Assembly: GCA_010912705.1 (NCBI GenBank)
Contig: POWB01000002.1
Coordinates: 1 to 64,000, forward strand
Source: Halochromatium sp.
Lineage (GTDB): Bacteria > Pseudomonadota > Gammaproteobacteria > Chromatiales > Chromatiaceae
DNA length: 64,000 nt
Direction: 5' to 3'
This document shows positions 27,246 through 36,041 of this stretch, in pieces. Numbering within the stretch: the stretch's first letter is position 1; every line of letters starts with the position of its first letter. The notes under the pieces are model-generated. The model saw nothing but the letters and a program-made list of their open reading frames with translations, searched no databases and was not told the DNA's origin. Position numbers and translations under genes: made by a program.

Positions 27246-27683
27246 ATGCTGACACGCCTGGACACCATTACGCTGCAGACGACGGCGCCGATCCAACTCG
27301 TCGACATCTCCGAACAGCTGCGCGAGTGCTGCGCACGGAGCGGCGTGCGCCATGGGCTGGTGACGCTGCTCTCGCGTCATACCACGGCCGCGATCTGCCT
27401 GAATGAGCGCGAGACTCAGCTGCAGCGCGATATGGTCACCTTCCTCAAGCGTCTGGTGCCGCGCGATGGCGATTACTTGCACAACTTAGCGCCGGTCGAT
27501 GATCGCGACAACGCGCATGCGCATCTGATGGCGCTGTTCACCAATGCCTCCGAGACCATCCCGATCGCTGATGGCGAGCTGTTGCTCGGCGGCTGGCAGT
27601 CGGTGTTCTTCGTCGAGCTGGATGGGCCACGGCCGGAGCGTGCCGTGACCCTGCAGTTCCTTGGTCAAGCCGCGGAGGATTGA
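27246..27683 (+). CDS. YjbQ/UPF0047 family protein
   Basis: A 145-residue single-domain protein with the YjbQ signatures SRHTTAAICLNE, HNLAPVDDRDNAHAHLMALF and GELLLGGWQSVFFVELDGPR. The histidines of HTT and HAH are the presumed metal or active-site residues. Family members have secondary thiamine-phosphate synthase activity in E. coli, but the physiological role is unclear. ATG 27246 has GAGAG ahead. It is 6 bp upstream of the RuBisCO-like gene, so the two are almost certainly one transcript. Confidence 0.88.
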   Translation: MLTRLDTITLQTTAPIQLVDISEQLRECCARSGVRHGLVTLLSRHTTAAICLNERETQLQRDMVTFLKRLVPRDGDYLHNLAPVDDRDNAHAHLMALFTNASETIPIADGELLLGGWQSVFFVELDGPRPERAVTLQFLGQAAED

Positions 27684-27689
27684 GCGATC

Positions 27690-28982
27690 ATGAGAGCTGC
27701 TGATATCGAGGGTTTCTACAGCGATGCGTCGACGCTCGATGCCGAGGCGCATCTGATCCTCGACTACCGCATCGAGTGCTCTGGTGATCCGCGTGTCGCC
27801 GCGGCGCATCTGTGCAGCGAGCAGTCGACCGCGCAATGGCGCCGGGTCGATGTCGACGAAGATTATCGCCCGCGCTTCGCGGCCAAGGTGCTGGATCTGG
27901 AGGTCGAGACTGAGCTCTCGGGCACCAGCTATCCGCTCCTCCCGCCGGTGGAGGGTCCGGTCAGCGTCTGCCGGGTGCGCATCGCCCATCCGCATGCGAA
28001 CTTTGGCCCGCGCATCCCGAATCTGCTCAGCGCGATCCTTGGTGAAGGCCCCTTTTTCGCTCCCGATGTGCCGCTGATCAAACTGCTGGATATCCAGTTT
28101 CCAGACAGCTTCCTGGCCGCGTTCGAGGGGCCGCAGTTTGGGCTCGTTGGGTTGCGTGAACGCTGGCAGGTTCACAATCGGCCCTTCTTCTTCGGCGTGA
28201 TCAAGCCCAACATCGGCTTGGACCCCGAGCCTTTCGCCGAGCTTGGCTATCAGGGTTGGCTTGGTGGTCTGGACATCGCCAAGGACGACGAGATGCTAGC
28301 CGACCCGGACTGGTCACCGATCGCGCGCCGCTCGGCCCTGCTCGGCGCCGCGCGCCAGCGAGCCGAGCAAGAGACCGGCGAGCACAAGGTCTATCTCGCC
28401 AACATCACCGATGAGGTCGATCGACTGCTGCCGCTGCACGATCTTGTGGTTGCGAACGGCGCCAACGCGGTGATGGTCAATGCCCTGCCGACCGGCTTGA
28501 GCGCGGTGCGCATGCTGCGCAAGCAGGCCCAGGTGCCGCTGGTGGCGCACTTCCCATTGATCGCCGCCTCGAGCCGGCTGCCTTATTTCGGCGTGCATAC
28601 AAGGGTCTGGACCAAGCTGCAGCGTCTGGCCGGCTTCGATGTGGTGATCATGCCCGGGTTCGGCCCACGCATGATGACAGCGGAGGATGAGGTACTGGAA
28701 TGCATTGCGGCCTGCGTCGAGCCGATGGGACCGATCAAGCCCTGTCTGCCGGTGCCAGGTGGCAGCGATTCAGCGGTGACCCTGCCGGGCGTGCATGCGC
28801 ATGTCGGCAATGCGGATTTCGGCTTCGTGCCTGGCCGTGGCGTGTTCAGCCATCCGATGGGGCCGCGCGGCGGAGCGGCGAGTCTGCGCCAAGCCTGGGA
28901 GGCGATTGCTTCCGGCTTGCCGCTCGCTGAGCATGCCGCTCAGCATCCAGAGCTAGCGGCAGCGATCGGTGCCTTTGGATGA
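27690..28982 (+). CDS. RuBisCO-like protein, form IV-Photo
   Basis: A 430-residue RuBisCO-like protein. FCSEQ-type N-terminus ([20 protein letters not shown]), [47 protein letters not shown] and the C-terminal [15 protein letters not shown] follow the Chlorobium tepidum RLP closely from memory of that sequence. The K-x-D-D/E metal cluster is kept (KDDE). The second lysine of the KPK motif is asparagine (KPN), and the loop-6 lysine motif is replaced, so it should not fix CO2. In Chlorobium the homologue is linked to thiosulfate oxidation and oxidative stress. This gene supports a phototrophic sulfur bacterium as host. Confidence 0.93.
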   Translation: MRAADIEGFYSDASTLDAEAHLILDYRIECSGDPRVAAAHLCSEQSTAQWRRVDVDEDYRPRFAAKVLDLEVETELSGTSYPLLPPVEGPVSVCRVRIAHPHANFGPRIPNLLSAILGEGPFFAPDVPLIKLLDIQFPDSFLAAFEGPQFGLVGLRERWQVHNRPFFFGVIKPNIGLDPEPFAELGYQGWLGGLDIAKDDEMLADPDWSPIARRSALLGAARQRAEQETGEHKVYLANITDEVDRLLPLHDLVVANGANAVMVNALPTGLSAVRMLRKQAQVPLVAHFPLIAASSRLPYFGVHTRVWTKLQRLAGFDVVIMPGFGPRMMTAEDEVLECIAACVEPMGPIKPCLPVPGGSDSAVTLPGVHAHVGNADFGFVPGRGVFSHPMGPRGGAASLRQAWEAIASGLPLAEHAAQHPELAAAIGAFG

Positions 28983-29073
28983 GCCCGTCCTGTTGAGAGC
29001 TGTCTCGGCGGGCGAGTAACGTCTGTGGATGCGAGTGTCTAATGCAAATCATAGGGCCATTTTCGGGGGTGTC

Positions 29074-29319
29074 ATGGCGACTGGATTACTAGGGCGACTC
29101 CGCTCTGAAGCGCTCGGCTTGTCTCTGGCCGACCGGGCCGCTTTAGCTCACGAACTGATCAAGAGCCTCGACGGGGCTGAAGATCATCCGGTCGCGGTGG
29201 CCGAGGCTTGGGATCAAGAGATCGTGCAGCGGATCAATGACGTTGATGAGGGCCAGGCGGAGTTCTTGGACCGCGATGCCTTTCAGAAGAGGATGCAGTC
29301 AAGGCTCGCGAGGGATTGA
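29074..29319 (+). CDS. Antitoxin, addiction module component family (TIGR02574-like)
   Basis: An 81-residue acidic helical protein with the family pattern LRSEALGLSLADRAALAHELIKSLDG, then AEAWDQEIVQRINDVDEG. The start at 29074 is supported by CGGGGGTG upstream. Its stop shares bases with the start of the toxin gene (TGATG), so the pair is translationally coupled. It should neutralise the ParE-like protein and repress the operon. Confidence 0.8.
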   Translation: MATGLLGRLRSEALGLSLADRAALAHELIKSLDGAEDHPVAVAEAWDQEIVQRINDVDEGQAEFLDRDAFQKRMQSRLARD

Positions 29320-29633
29320 TGCGCCGTGTCAAGATCTTGGAGGCGGCTGCAGCGGAAGCGAGTGTAGCCGCTGCCTGGTATGAGCATGAGCGCTCCGGGC
29401 TTGGGGCGGAATTTGCGGCTGCTGTTGAGGCTGCCCTAGATCTGCTTGAAGATGAAGGGACACCGCTTTCACCAATGCCTGCCGAAGCGGGCGCCCGGGG
29501 AGCCATGCGGTTGATGCTTCGACGCTTTCCTTATGATGTTGTTGTGATCGAGCGCGGTGACGAGTGCATCGTCGTCGCAATCGCTCACCAGGCGCGCAAG
29601 CCAGGTTACTGGCGGGGACGAGATCGCCTCTGA
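29319..29633 (+). CDS. ParE/RelE-superfamily toxin
   Basis: A 104-residue protein with the ParE fold signatures: VKILEAAAAEASVAAAWYEHERSGLGAEF, LRRFPYDVVVIERGDECIVVAIAHQARKPGYW. The terminal H-x-x-R-x-P-x-YW ending is typical of ParE homologues. The first gene (antitoxin) and this gene form a type II toxin-antitoxin pair. Ribosome-independent gyrase inhibition is the usual ParE role, but the target here is not known. Confidence 0.82.
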   Translation: MRRVKILEAAAAEASVAAAWYEHERSGLGAEFAAAVEAALDLLEDEGTPLSPMPAEAGARGAMRLMLRRFPYDVVVIERGDECIVVAIAHQARKPGYWRGRDRL

Positions 29634-29645
29634 GACGAGGACCGC

Positions 29646-29668
29646 GTCGGCGCCCAGCGGACGCCGAC
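29646..29668. terminator. Hairpin between convergent genes
   Basis: GTCGGCG (29646-29652) pairs with CGCCGAC (29662-29668) across 9 nt, between the toxin stop and the stop of the minus-strand membrane gene. A T-run is lacking, so bidirectional termination is only a possibility. Confidence 0.3.
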
Positions 29669-29693
29669 CGAACTGGACAATCTCCCAGTCGTA

Positions 29694-30896
29694 TCAGCTC
29701 GCGTTAACCGCGAGTGGCTGCGCGGGTTTCCGCAACAGCTTACGGTTGAGCTTGAGCAAGGTCTCGAGACTCTTCCACTGCACCAGGATCAGCGGCAGCA
29801 TCAGCACGAAGAACGCCGGCGTCAGCGGCGTGACGAGGCCGTTGCCCACCAGTCCGAACATGATCCAGAACCAGCCGAAGACGAAGAAGGCCACGCCTGG
29901 GCAGATCAGGCTATAGGCGCCAGGGCTCTTTTGCTCGCCGCGCAGATAATCACGGAAGTAGCCGAGGCGCTGCATGACCACGTAGCCGAGCAGGCCGAAT
30001 AGGATCTCGAGCGAGAGGATGATCGAGGTCAGCACGAACAGTGCGGGCTTGGGAACATCGAGGTCGAAACCATGATGCAGGCCCATGATCAGCCGCACCA
30101 AAGTGATTCCTGACAGGGTCAGGATCGGGATCAAGATCCAGAGGCTAGGTGAGGCGCTGGCAGTGAGACCGTGACGCAGCATGGCGTTGACGCCGACCAC
30201 CAGTTTGACGAAGCCGAGCAGCGCCGAGAGGCTCAAGAAGAAGATCGCGAAGAACAGCCCAATGGCATTGATGAGCTGATTCTGGCTCATGGCACCTGGC
30301 GCGGCGAAGGCCACGGCGATCATCGCAAAGGCAAAGATCGGCATCATCTGGCTCAGGTTGGCGTTGCCGATGAAGTCGAACGAGCCAGTCATCACCAGTC
30401 TGGAAAGATAGTTGCCGTACATACGCAGTGCCGCGGCGCCGAGGATGATCAGCACCACCAGCACGCCAGGGAACAGATATTCGGCAATACTCCAAAGACC
30501 CGGAATGGTGGCGGCACCGACTGCGAACAGCACATTGATGGTCATGGTCAGGGTCAGTGGGATGGCCATGAAGGCGACGTCCTTATTGCGCGCCTCGATT
30601 TGCGCCAGATCGCTCGTCTGGCGCCAGCGTCGATATCGCACCAGGTTCCAGATCAGCAGCCGGATGTGCATGAAGGCCATGGCGAGCATGCCAGCAATGC
30701 CGAGGATGATCAGCGGGCGTATCCAATTGGCGCCAGTGGCCCAGAGGTTGATCAGATGATCCGCGGTCACCACTGGCGTGTCCGGGTGTGGCACCAGGAA
30801 CATGAAGTAGAGATAGAAGGTGACGGTCAGCCCGCCCGCACCGAGGGCGGCCAGGAAGTAGAGGGGATGATATCCCTGCTGCTGTGTCTCAGTCAT
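29694..30896 (-). CDS. Polytopic membrane protein of unrecognised family
   Basis: A 400-residue protein with about ten predicted membrane helices, beginning YHPLYFLAALGAGGLTVTFYLYFMFLVPHPDTP. Helices are separated by short loops, with histidines in several (HPDTP, HIRL, HHGF). The overall look recalls TDT/SLAC1-type channels and the uncharacterised TsoY-like group, but I cannot assign it. It is monocistronic, and its start codon is preceded by a perfect hairpin that includes the GGAG ribosome site and by an AT-rich dyad, so expression is probably regulated. Confidence 0.6.
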   Translation of the reverse strand: MTETQQQGYHPLYFLAALGAGGLTVTFYLYFMFLVPHPDTPVVTADHLINLWATGANWIRPLIILGIAGMLAMAFMHIRLLIWNLVRYRRWRQTSDLAQIEARNKDVAFMAIPLTLTMTINVLFAVGAATIPGLWSIAEYLFPGVLVVLIILGAAALRMYGNYLSRLVMTGSFDFIGNANLSQMMPIFAFAMIAVAFAAPGAMSQNQLINAIGLFFAIFFLSLSALLGFVKLVVGVNAMLRHGLTASASPSLWILIPILTLSGITLVRLIMGLHHGFDLDVPKPALFVLTSIILSLEILFGLLGYVVMQRLGYFRDYLRGEQKSPGAYSLICPGVAFFVFGWFWIMFGLVGNGLVTPLTPAFFVLMLPLILVQWKSLETLLKLNRKLLRKPAQPLAVNAS

Positions 30897-30897
30897 G

Positions 30898-30934
30898 ATA
30901 CTGCTCCGATTGAGAAAGAATATTGGAGCAGTAT
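30898..30934 (-). promoter_or_regulatory. Leader hairpin enclosing the ribosome binding site
   Basis: ATACTGCTCC and GGAGCAGTAT form a perfect 10-bp stem around a 17-nt loop. On the minus-strand mRNA the 3' arm contains the GGAG that serves the ATG at 30896, only one base beyond the stem. When folded, the ribosome site would be hidden. Alternatively it is a second protein-binding dyad. Confidence 0.6.
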
Positions 30935-30951
30935 ATTAGAATCTTCTAATA
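30934..30951. promoter_or_regulatory. AT-rich operator-like dyad
   Basis: TATTAGAATCTTCTAATA is a perfect dyad of two 8-bp arms around TC, 38 bp upstream of the membrane-protein start. Size and AT-richness fit the binding site of a small dimeric winged-helix repressor such as an ArsR-type regulator. No regulator gene is adjacent. Confidence 0.5.
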
Positions 30952-31089
30952 ATCTCATTGAGAGATCGCAAAATACTTGATCGCTGGTGCGCTCTGAATT
31001 CCAGCCGCAAGCACGCGCTCGGCATCGGCAAGACCTGGCTGGGGACTGCTGTGCTGGCGCCAGAAGCTGAGAACGATCAGGGGGATGGG

Positions 31090-31116
31090 CTCGCGCCGGC
31101 GCACGGCCGGCGCGAG
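31090..31116 (-). terminator. Strong hairpin downstream of the beta-helix gene
   Basis: CTCGCGCCGG and CCGGCGCGAG form a perfect 10-bp GC stem with a 7-nt loop, beginning 7 nt after the stop codon of the minus-strand gene. No T-tract follows on that strand, so it may be an RNA-stabilising or Rho-assisted end rather than a classic terminator. Confidence 0.45.
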
Positions 31117-31123
31117 TGCAAGA

Positions 31124-34100
31124 TCACGGCTGGAGCGGATTCACCAGCGTGATCGGTGACGCCTGTCCAGGCAGCGACCAGGACAGTTCATGCGCGTCCG
31201 GGCTGAACATGGCGCGTCCTGGGTCGGTGGTCGCCGCGAGCGCAGCCGGACAGGTTTGAGACGCGCTGACATCGGTGACGAGGTCACGGATCTCGACGCT
31301 GCAGACGAGTGACCCATCGTGATGCGTCAACTGGCGCAGATAGGCCAGGTAGCGCCCGTCGGCGCTGAGCGCCGGATGGTGTGCATCGGTCCAGGCATCG
31401 GCAGCGCTCAACGCGACGACCTCGGCGGCCGCGCCATCGGCCAGCGCCTGCCCCAGGATCTGACGCGGGCCAGCCTCTCTGCTCTGGTCATAGACCAGCA
31501 GCATCCCTGCGGTATCCAGCGCCGGATGCGCCGATGCCTGCTCGACCAGCGTCAACCGCTCAGTGAAGTCCAGCGCCAGATCGCGCAAGAACAGATCACT
31601 GACCGCATTGGCATCGCCGGGCACCAGATCACTGGCGTCACTGGTGAACACCACACGCTCGCCGTTGGCATCAGCGGCTGGGTCGCGGCTGGGACCGTTG
31701 CCGGCGGTGCCAGCCTCGGTGACGCTGATCAGCCTGAGCTCATCGCTGAGGAGGTCGAGGCGGTAGAGATCGCTCGCTTCGTTGTCATCGCCGGGATGCA
31801 GCGCTTGAGTGGTTTGCAGGATCATCCAGCGCTCCTCGCCATCGAGCAGACCGCCGCTCAGGGCCTCAGCCTCGATGCCGTAACCAAGGAGATGCTGCTG
31901 GAGCCAGCGCGGCAGGGCCTCGATGCCGGCGAAGAACGCAGGGGCGGGCAGCGTGACCGGCGCGGATGCGGTGGCGCTGGTCGCGCCGGCACTGCTGGCA
32001 GCGGCACGCTGAGTCGAGGTCACGGCGGCTGCAGTGCAGCTCACCGGGGCGGCGATGGCCCTGAGTTGCCCACCCTGTTCGACGCGGAAGCCAGGCTCGA
32101 AGCTGATGCGCGGGGCGCTCAGCTCCAGCGAGGCGCCGCTGGCGACCGAAACCCCACCAGTGACCTGAATGCTGATCTCGGAACGCGCCGTTTGGGAACC
32201 ACTGTTCACCGGTGCGTTGAGCATGATCGCGTCGGTGCGACAGTCGCCACCCAAGTCGGTGTCGCCAAGGATGAGCGGATCAGGCGTGGCCGGGGCGGTC
32301 TCGGTGTTGATCATGCCGAGGCGCTGGTAGGTGAATGCCGCGCTAATGCGCTGATTGCCGCTCGCCGTGGCTGGCACCTGCACCTCGTAGCTGAAGGTCA
32401 GCGGCAAGGTCAGCGCGTTACTCGCTGTGAACAGGATCTCCGCACCCGAGGGGCTGAGCTCAGGGCTCCCCTCGCCACTGACCCCGCTCAGGGTCCAGCC
32501 TTCCGGGAGCGTCGGCACCCAGACCAGGTTGAGCAGCGGGTCGTCGCCGGTCTCGCCAATGCGATTGATGATGGTCAGGGGGGCGTCTGGGGTGTAGTAG
32601 CCCAGGCTGGATGACTGCGTCGCCAGCGGGGTGGTCGCGTCCGCGAGCGTTTGGGTCAAGGGGCGCGACCCAGCCGCCGCGGTTGCACTCGCCTGGCCGC
32701 CGGGCGCATAGCCATCGACACCTTGTGGTTCGCTGTAATAGGACGGCGCGCGCCAGTAGCCAAGGACGCGATTGACCTCGAAGGTATCGATCTCCCAGGC
32801 TGGCTCTAGGTAGTCGGCGCTGTGTCGATCACCCTCGGTGTTGCCGCTGCCCTGGGCGTAGCCATCCGGAGTGGCGGGGTCGATATGGTAGTCCTGGGCG
32901 CGCCAGTAGGCGAGCACGCGGCTCGCCTCGTTGGCGTCGATGCGCCAGGGCGGATCTTGATAATCGGCCTTGTGGCGGACGATCTCCGCCTGCGCGATGA
33001 CCAGGGGATCGGGGGCGGCGGTCAGGATGGCGGCATTGGCCATGGTCGAGGACTGGTAGCTCAGGGTAGCGGCGATCTGTTGCTCTTCGCGGGCATCCTC
33101 GGGCACCCGGATCTGGTAGCTGAAGTCGATCGGCAGCGCCAGATTGCCGGTGAAGAGGATTTCGTTACCGGAGACCTGGGGTGAGCCATCGCCGCTCGCG
33201 CTGGCCACCGTCCAGCCGGCGGGGAGGTCGGGCAGCCAGGTGAGACCGCGCGCCTCGTCGCCACTGGTGTCATTGAACTGGCCAGTGACCGTCAGCAGAC
33301 CGCCGGGCACATAGGTGGCGGTGGTCTCCTGGGTGGCGGTGAGATCGGTGGTCTCAGTGAAGGCCGCGGTGACCGAGCGGGTGCCCGTGACCACGCGCAA
33401 GGTGCAGTGATGATTCTCGGTGCTGGTGCAATCCCCGCTCCAGGCCGAGAAGCCATAGCCGCTGGCCGGTCTGGCAGTGCATCGGCTGCTGTCGCCGTTG
33501 GGTACCGGGTTGGGTTCGCAACTGACGGTTCCGCCATCAGTGGGGTCGCTCCGGGTGGTGATCGCATAGCCCTGCTCGAAGTGGGCGATGACCACCGTGG
33601 CCTCGGTCAGCGTTAGGGTGCAGGTCGGCTCGGTGCCGGAGCAGGCGCCGCTCCAACCCGTGAACACCATATCGTCGGCGGAGGTGCTGGCGGTCATGGT
33701 CACCTCGGTGCCGGCCGCGAAGACTTCATAGCAATCGGAGCCACAGTCGATCCCGCTCGGTTGCGAGGTCACGGTACCGACGCCACTGCCTTCCAGGCCA
33801 ACATTGAGCTCAGCCAGGGCGGGATCACCGGTGGGATTTTCGTAGGCGCCGATGTCGACCACCGCGCCGACCACCCGTGGACGACCCGCCACATCGGTCG
33901 CCGGCAGCCCGTTGGTGACGGGGTCGCCGGCATTGACCATCAGGGAATTCTCCGACAGGCTTAGGTCGTCATTGGCCAGATCGACGAATAGCGGATCGAC
34001 AGTGTCTAGATTGCTGGCATCAATGGGGATCGGGATGGGGGTAATGGAGATGCCGTTACCGACGGTCTGGTCGAGGTTGTTATAGACAATCTCGAGTGGA

Positions 34101-35731
34101 TAGAAGGCAAAATCGCCGTCACCATCATTGTTAATGAGCAGATCTTTGCCCGGCGTGCCAACATTGGCCCAAAACAGATTGTTGCGCAGCCTGCCACCAA
34201 CCGATGCACCTTCGCCGGACAGGTACAGATACATGCCTCCACCCTGTGGCGCGTCATTGTTCGCCAGGGTGTTATTGGTCAAATCGAAGGTGCCATCGGT
34301 TGCATTCAGATGGAGTCCGCCGCCGCCCGCATCGGGGTCAGCCGCGCCTGCTGAATTGCCGAGTAGCAGATTGCTGACGATGCGGATGGTGGCGGCATAA
34401 CGCGAATAGACCCTCAGTCCGCCGCCAGACCGATTGGCCTCGTTATCGATCATCCGGTTGTTGATCGCGATCAGGGAACTGGATGTCCAAGGACTCTCAT
34501 ACAGGTGAATACTTGCTGCACCACCAGATTCTGATGCTGTATTTTCAACAAAGTCGTTTTCCGTCAGCGTCAGACCACGGACTCGGTAATAATCGACGCC
34601 GCCACCATAGCTTTGCGAACTGTTACTCGAGAACTGATTCCGCGTGAGGCTAATATATGATTGATCAGAATATCCATAAAATTTGGCGCCACCACCATTG
34701 TCTACTGCTGAGTTGCCGATAAAACTATTTTCAGTAAGAGTTGCGGAGCCATAAACGTATAGCCCGCCGCCTTCGCCTTCACTGGAATTGTTGGTGAAGG
34801 TATTGTCCGTGAGTATCGCATTGCCGGAAGGTATATACAGATACGCACCACCACCATGTTGATTATTACTTGTGACACGATTATTGGTAAAGCTGTTGCC
34901 CGTCAAGGTTGCCGAGCTAGCGCTTTGCACTTCGGCTCCACGCCCCATATTGTCCCTGAACTCATTGTCGGTCAGAAAAACCGCATCAATGTAATACAGA
35001 CTCAAAGCAGGACCATTGTCCGAAAAGACGTTCTCAGTCAGCATCGCCGTCGTGGTCGCGCTAGACGGCCCCTCAATACGCATGCCGGTATAGCCGCTCC
35101 CGGTATTGTTGGCGAATTGATTGCCAGTCAGATCGATCCGGTTGGCATTGAGATAGCCTCCGCCGCCGGTATCGCCCGCGGCATTGGCCGTGAACTGATT
35201 GTCCGTCAGCGCCACCTGGCCGGAGAGGATATAGACGCCGCCGCCTCGTTCATTCGCGCTATTGTCGCTGATGATACTGGAGCTGAGCGTGACGGAGCTG
35301 GTCGTTTCGGCGCGCAATCCACCGCCATGACCATCGCCAGCGGTCCGAGCGCCATTGCGCAGGGTAACGGCGTCGACGGTGAATTTGGCCGCCATCTCGC
35401 GCGCGATCAGGATTAGCACGGTACTGAGACCGCCGCCATCCAGCACCGTGTTGGCGGGGTCTTGTACCCGAGCGCTACAGTCACTGTTGTAGCCGCCGAG
35501 GATTTCAAGGTCATTGGGGGTGACGCTGGAGTAGACAAAATTTCCTGCGTAGCTTCCTTGTTGCAACAGGATGCGGTCATCGGTTTGGTCGAAGGCTGCG
35601 GTGGTCAGCGCGGTTCCAAGTTCGGCCGCACTGCCGACACAGAAGTCTTCGGCGAGCGCTGAGCTGGCATTGAAGAGCAGGCCAAGCGCGCCAAGCAACG
35701 CGAATCGCCAGCGGCTACAGGATGGGGACAT
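31124..35731 (-). CDS. Large secreted parallel beta-helix protein with EF-hand-like and TolB-like C-terminal parts
   Basis: A 1535-residue exported protein. A signal peptide (FALLGALGLLFNASSALA) leads into about 600 residues of right-handed beta-helix rungs (repeats like LTxNxFxxNxSxxxGGG). Then come InlB-type 'bacterial repeat' domains (GSGVGTVTSQPSGIDCG, DGGTVSCEPNP), two beta-sandwich modules (each with PLTFSYEV/PIDFSYQI), and two dockerin-like motifs (RHKADYQDPPWRIDANEASRV, RHSADYLEPAWEIDTFEV). A TolB/WD-like tail (RVVFTSDASDLVPGDANAV) ends the protein. It is probably surface-attached or released and may bind glycans or calcium. The rung-coding part has lower GC than the flanks. Confidence 0.8.
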   Translation of the reverse strand: MSPSCSRWRFALLGALGLLFNASSALAEDFCVGSAAELGTALTTAAFDQTDDRILLQQGSYAGNFVYSSVTPNDLEILGGYNSDCSARVQDPANTVLDGGGLSTVLILIAREMAAKFTVDAVTLRNGARTAGDGHGGGLRAETTSSVTLSSSIISDNSANERGGGVYILSGQVALTDNQFTANAAGDTGGGGYLNANRIDLTGNQFANNTGSGYTGMRIEGPSSATTTAMLTENVFSDNGPALSLYYIDAVFLTDNEFRDNMGRGAEVQSASSATLTGNSFTNNRVTSNNQHGGGAYLYIPSGNAILTDNTFTNNSSEGEGGGLYVYGSATLTENSFIGNSAVDNGGGAKFYGYSDQSYISLTRNQFSSNSSQSYGGGVDYYRVRGLTLTENDFVENTASESGGAASIHLYESPWTSSSLIAINNRMIDNEANRSGGGLRVYSRYAATIRIVSNLLLGNSAGAADPDAGGGGLHLNATDGTFDLTNNTLANNDAPQGGGMYLYLSGEGASVGGRLRNNLFWANVGTPGKDLLINNDGDGDFAFYPLEIVYNNLDQTVGNGISITPIPIPIDASNLDTVDPLFVDLANDDLSLSENSLMVNAGDPVTNGLPATDVAGRPRVVGAVVDIGAYENPTGDPALAELNVGLEGSGVGTVTSQPSGIDCGSDCYEVFAAGTEVTMTASTSADDMVFTGWSGACSGTEPTCTLTLTEATVVIAHFEQGYAITTRSDPTDGGTVSCEPNPVPNGDSSRCTARPASGYGFSAWSGDCTSTENHHCTLRVVTGTRSVTAAFTETTDLTATQETTATYVPGGLLTVTGQFNDTSGDEARGLTWLPDLPAGWTVASASGDGSPQVSGNEILFTGNLALPIDFSYQIRVPEDAREEQQIAATLSYQSSTMANAAILTAAPDPLVIAQAEIVRHKADYQDPPWRIDANEASRVLAYWRAQDYHIDPATPDGYAQGSGNTEGDRHSADYLEPAWEIDTFEVNRVLGYWRAPSYYSEPQGVDGYAPGGQASATAAAGSRPLTQTLADATTPLATQSSSLGYYTPDAPLTIINRIGETGDDPLLNLVWVPTLPEGWTLSGVSGEGSPELSPSGAEILFTASNALTLPLTFSYEVQVPATASGNQRISAAFTYQRLGMINTETAPATPDPLILGDTDLGGDCRTDAIMLNAPVNSGSQTARSEISIQVTGGVSVASGASLELSAPRISFEPGFRVEQGGQLRAIAAPVSCTAAAVTSTQRAAASSAGATSATASAPVTLPAPAFFAGIEALPRWLQQHLLGYGIEAEALSGGLLDGEERWMILQTTQALHPGDDNEASDLYRLDLLSDELRLISVTEAGTAGNGPSRDPAADANGERVVFTSDASDLVPGDANAVSDLFLRDLALDFTERLTLVEQASAHPALDTAGMLLVYDQSREAGPRQILGQALADGAAAEVVALSAADAWTDAHHPALSADGRYLAYLRQLTHHDGSLVCSVEIRDLVTDVSASQTCPAALAATTDPGRAMFSPDAHELSWSLPGQASPITLVNPLQP

Positions 35732-36041
35732 GAGGGGCTCCTTGAGTGAATCACGCGTCTAACAGCATGAGGCCATGGGGCGCTTTGGAGATCATGGCGA
35801 CGCTTGGGTACAGTGGCGCGGTTGACTGTTCCACTTGTGGCGCTCAGTCCGACCCTTCCTGCGGCAACGCGAAATCCGCAGGCAAATTCAATGCGCTTCC
35901 AAGGCGGCGAGTCGAGCCTAGCGAGCACGAATGCTGAAGTCAACGTTTCACGTGAGTCTCAACAATGAGCCCCGGCTAGCCGGGGACGCTGTCTCAGTGA
36001 CTTTAAGATCATAGCCCTCTGTCGTCGGAAGACATCCAGCT
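35732..36041. other. Intergenic region upstream of the beta-helix gene
   Basis: 310 bp with no credible gene. It contains a perfect 16-bp GC palindrome, CCCCGGCTAGCCGGGG at 35970-35985, closer to the end of the ABC1 gene to its right than to the beta-helix start. It may act as a hairpin ending the ABC1 transcript (minus strand). An AAGGAG ribosome site precedes the beta-helix ATG. Confidence 0.5.

Noticed and set aside
30171-30980. A 269-codon plus-strand frame opposite the membrane protein
   Set aside because: It is His/Glu/Asp-rich antisense of hydrophobic codons, without recognisable domain or ribosome site.
31319-32614. A 431-codon open frame on the plus strand inside the beta-helix gene
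   Set aside because: It mirrors the codon pattern of the minus-strand protein, whose domains and signal peptide are clear. It shows no motif of its own.
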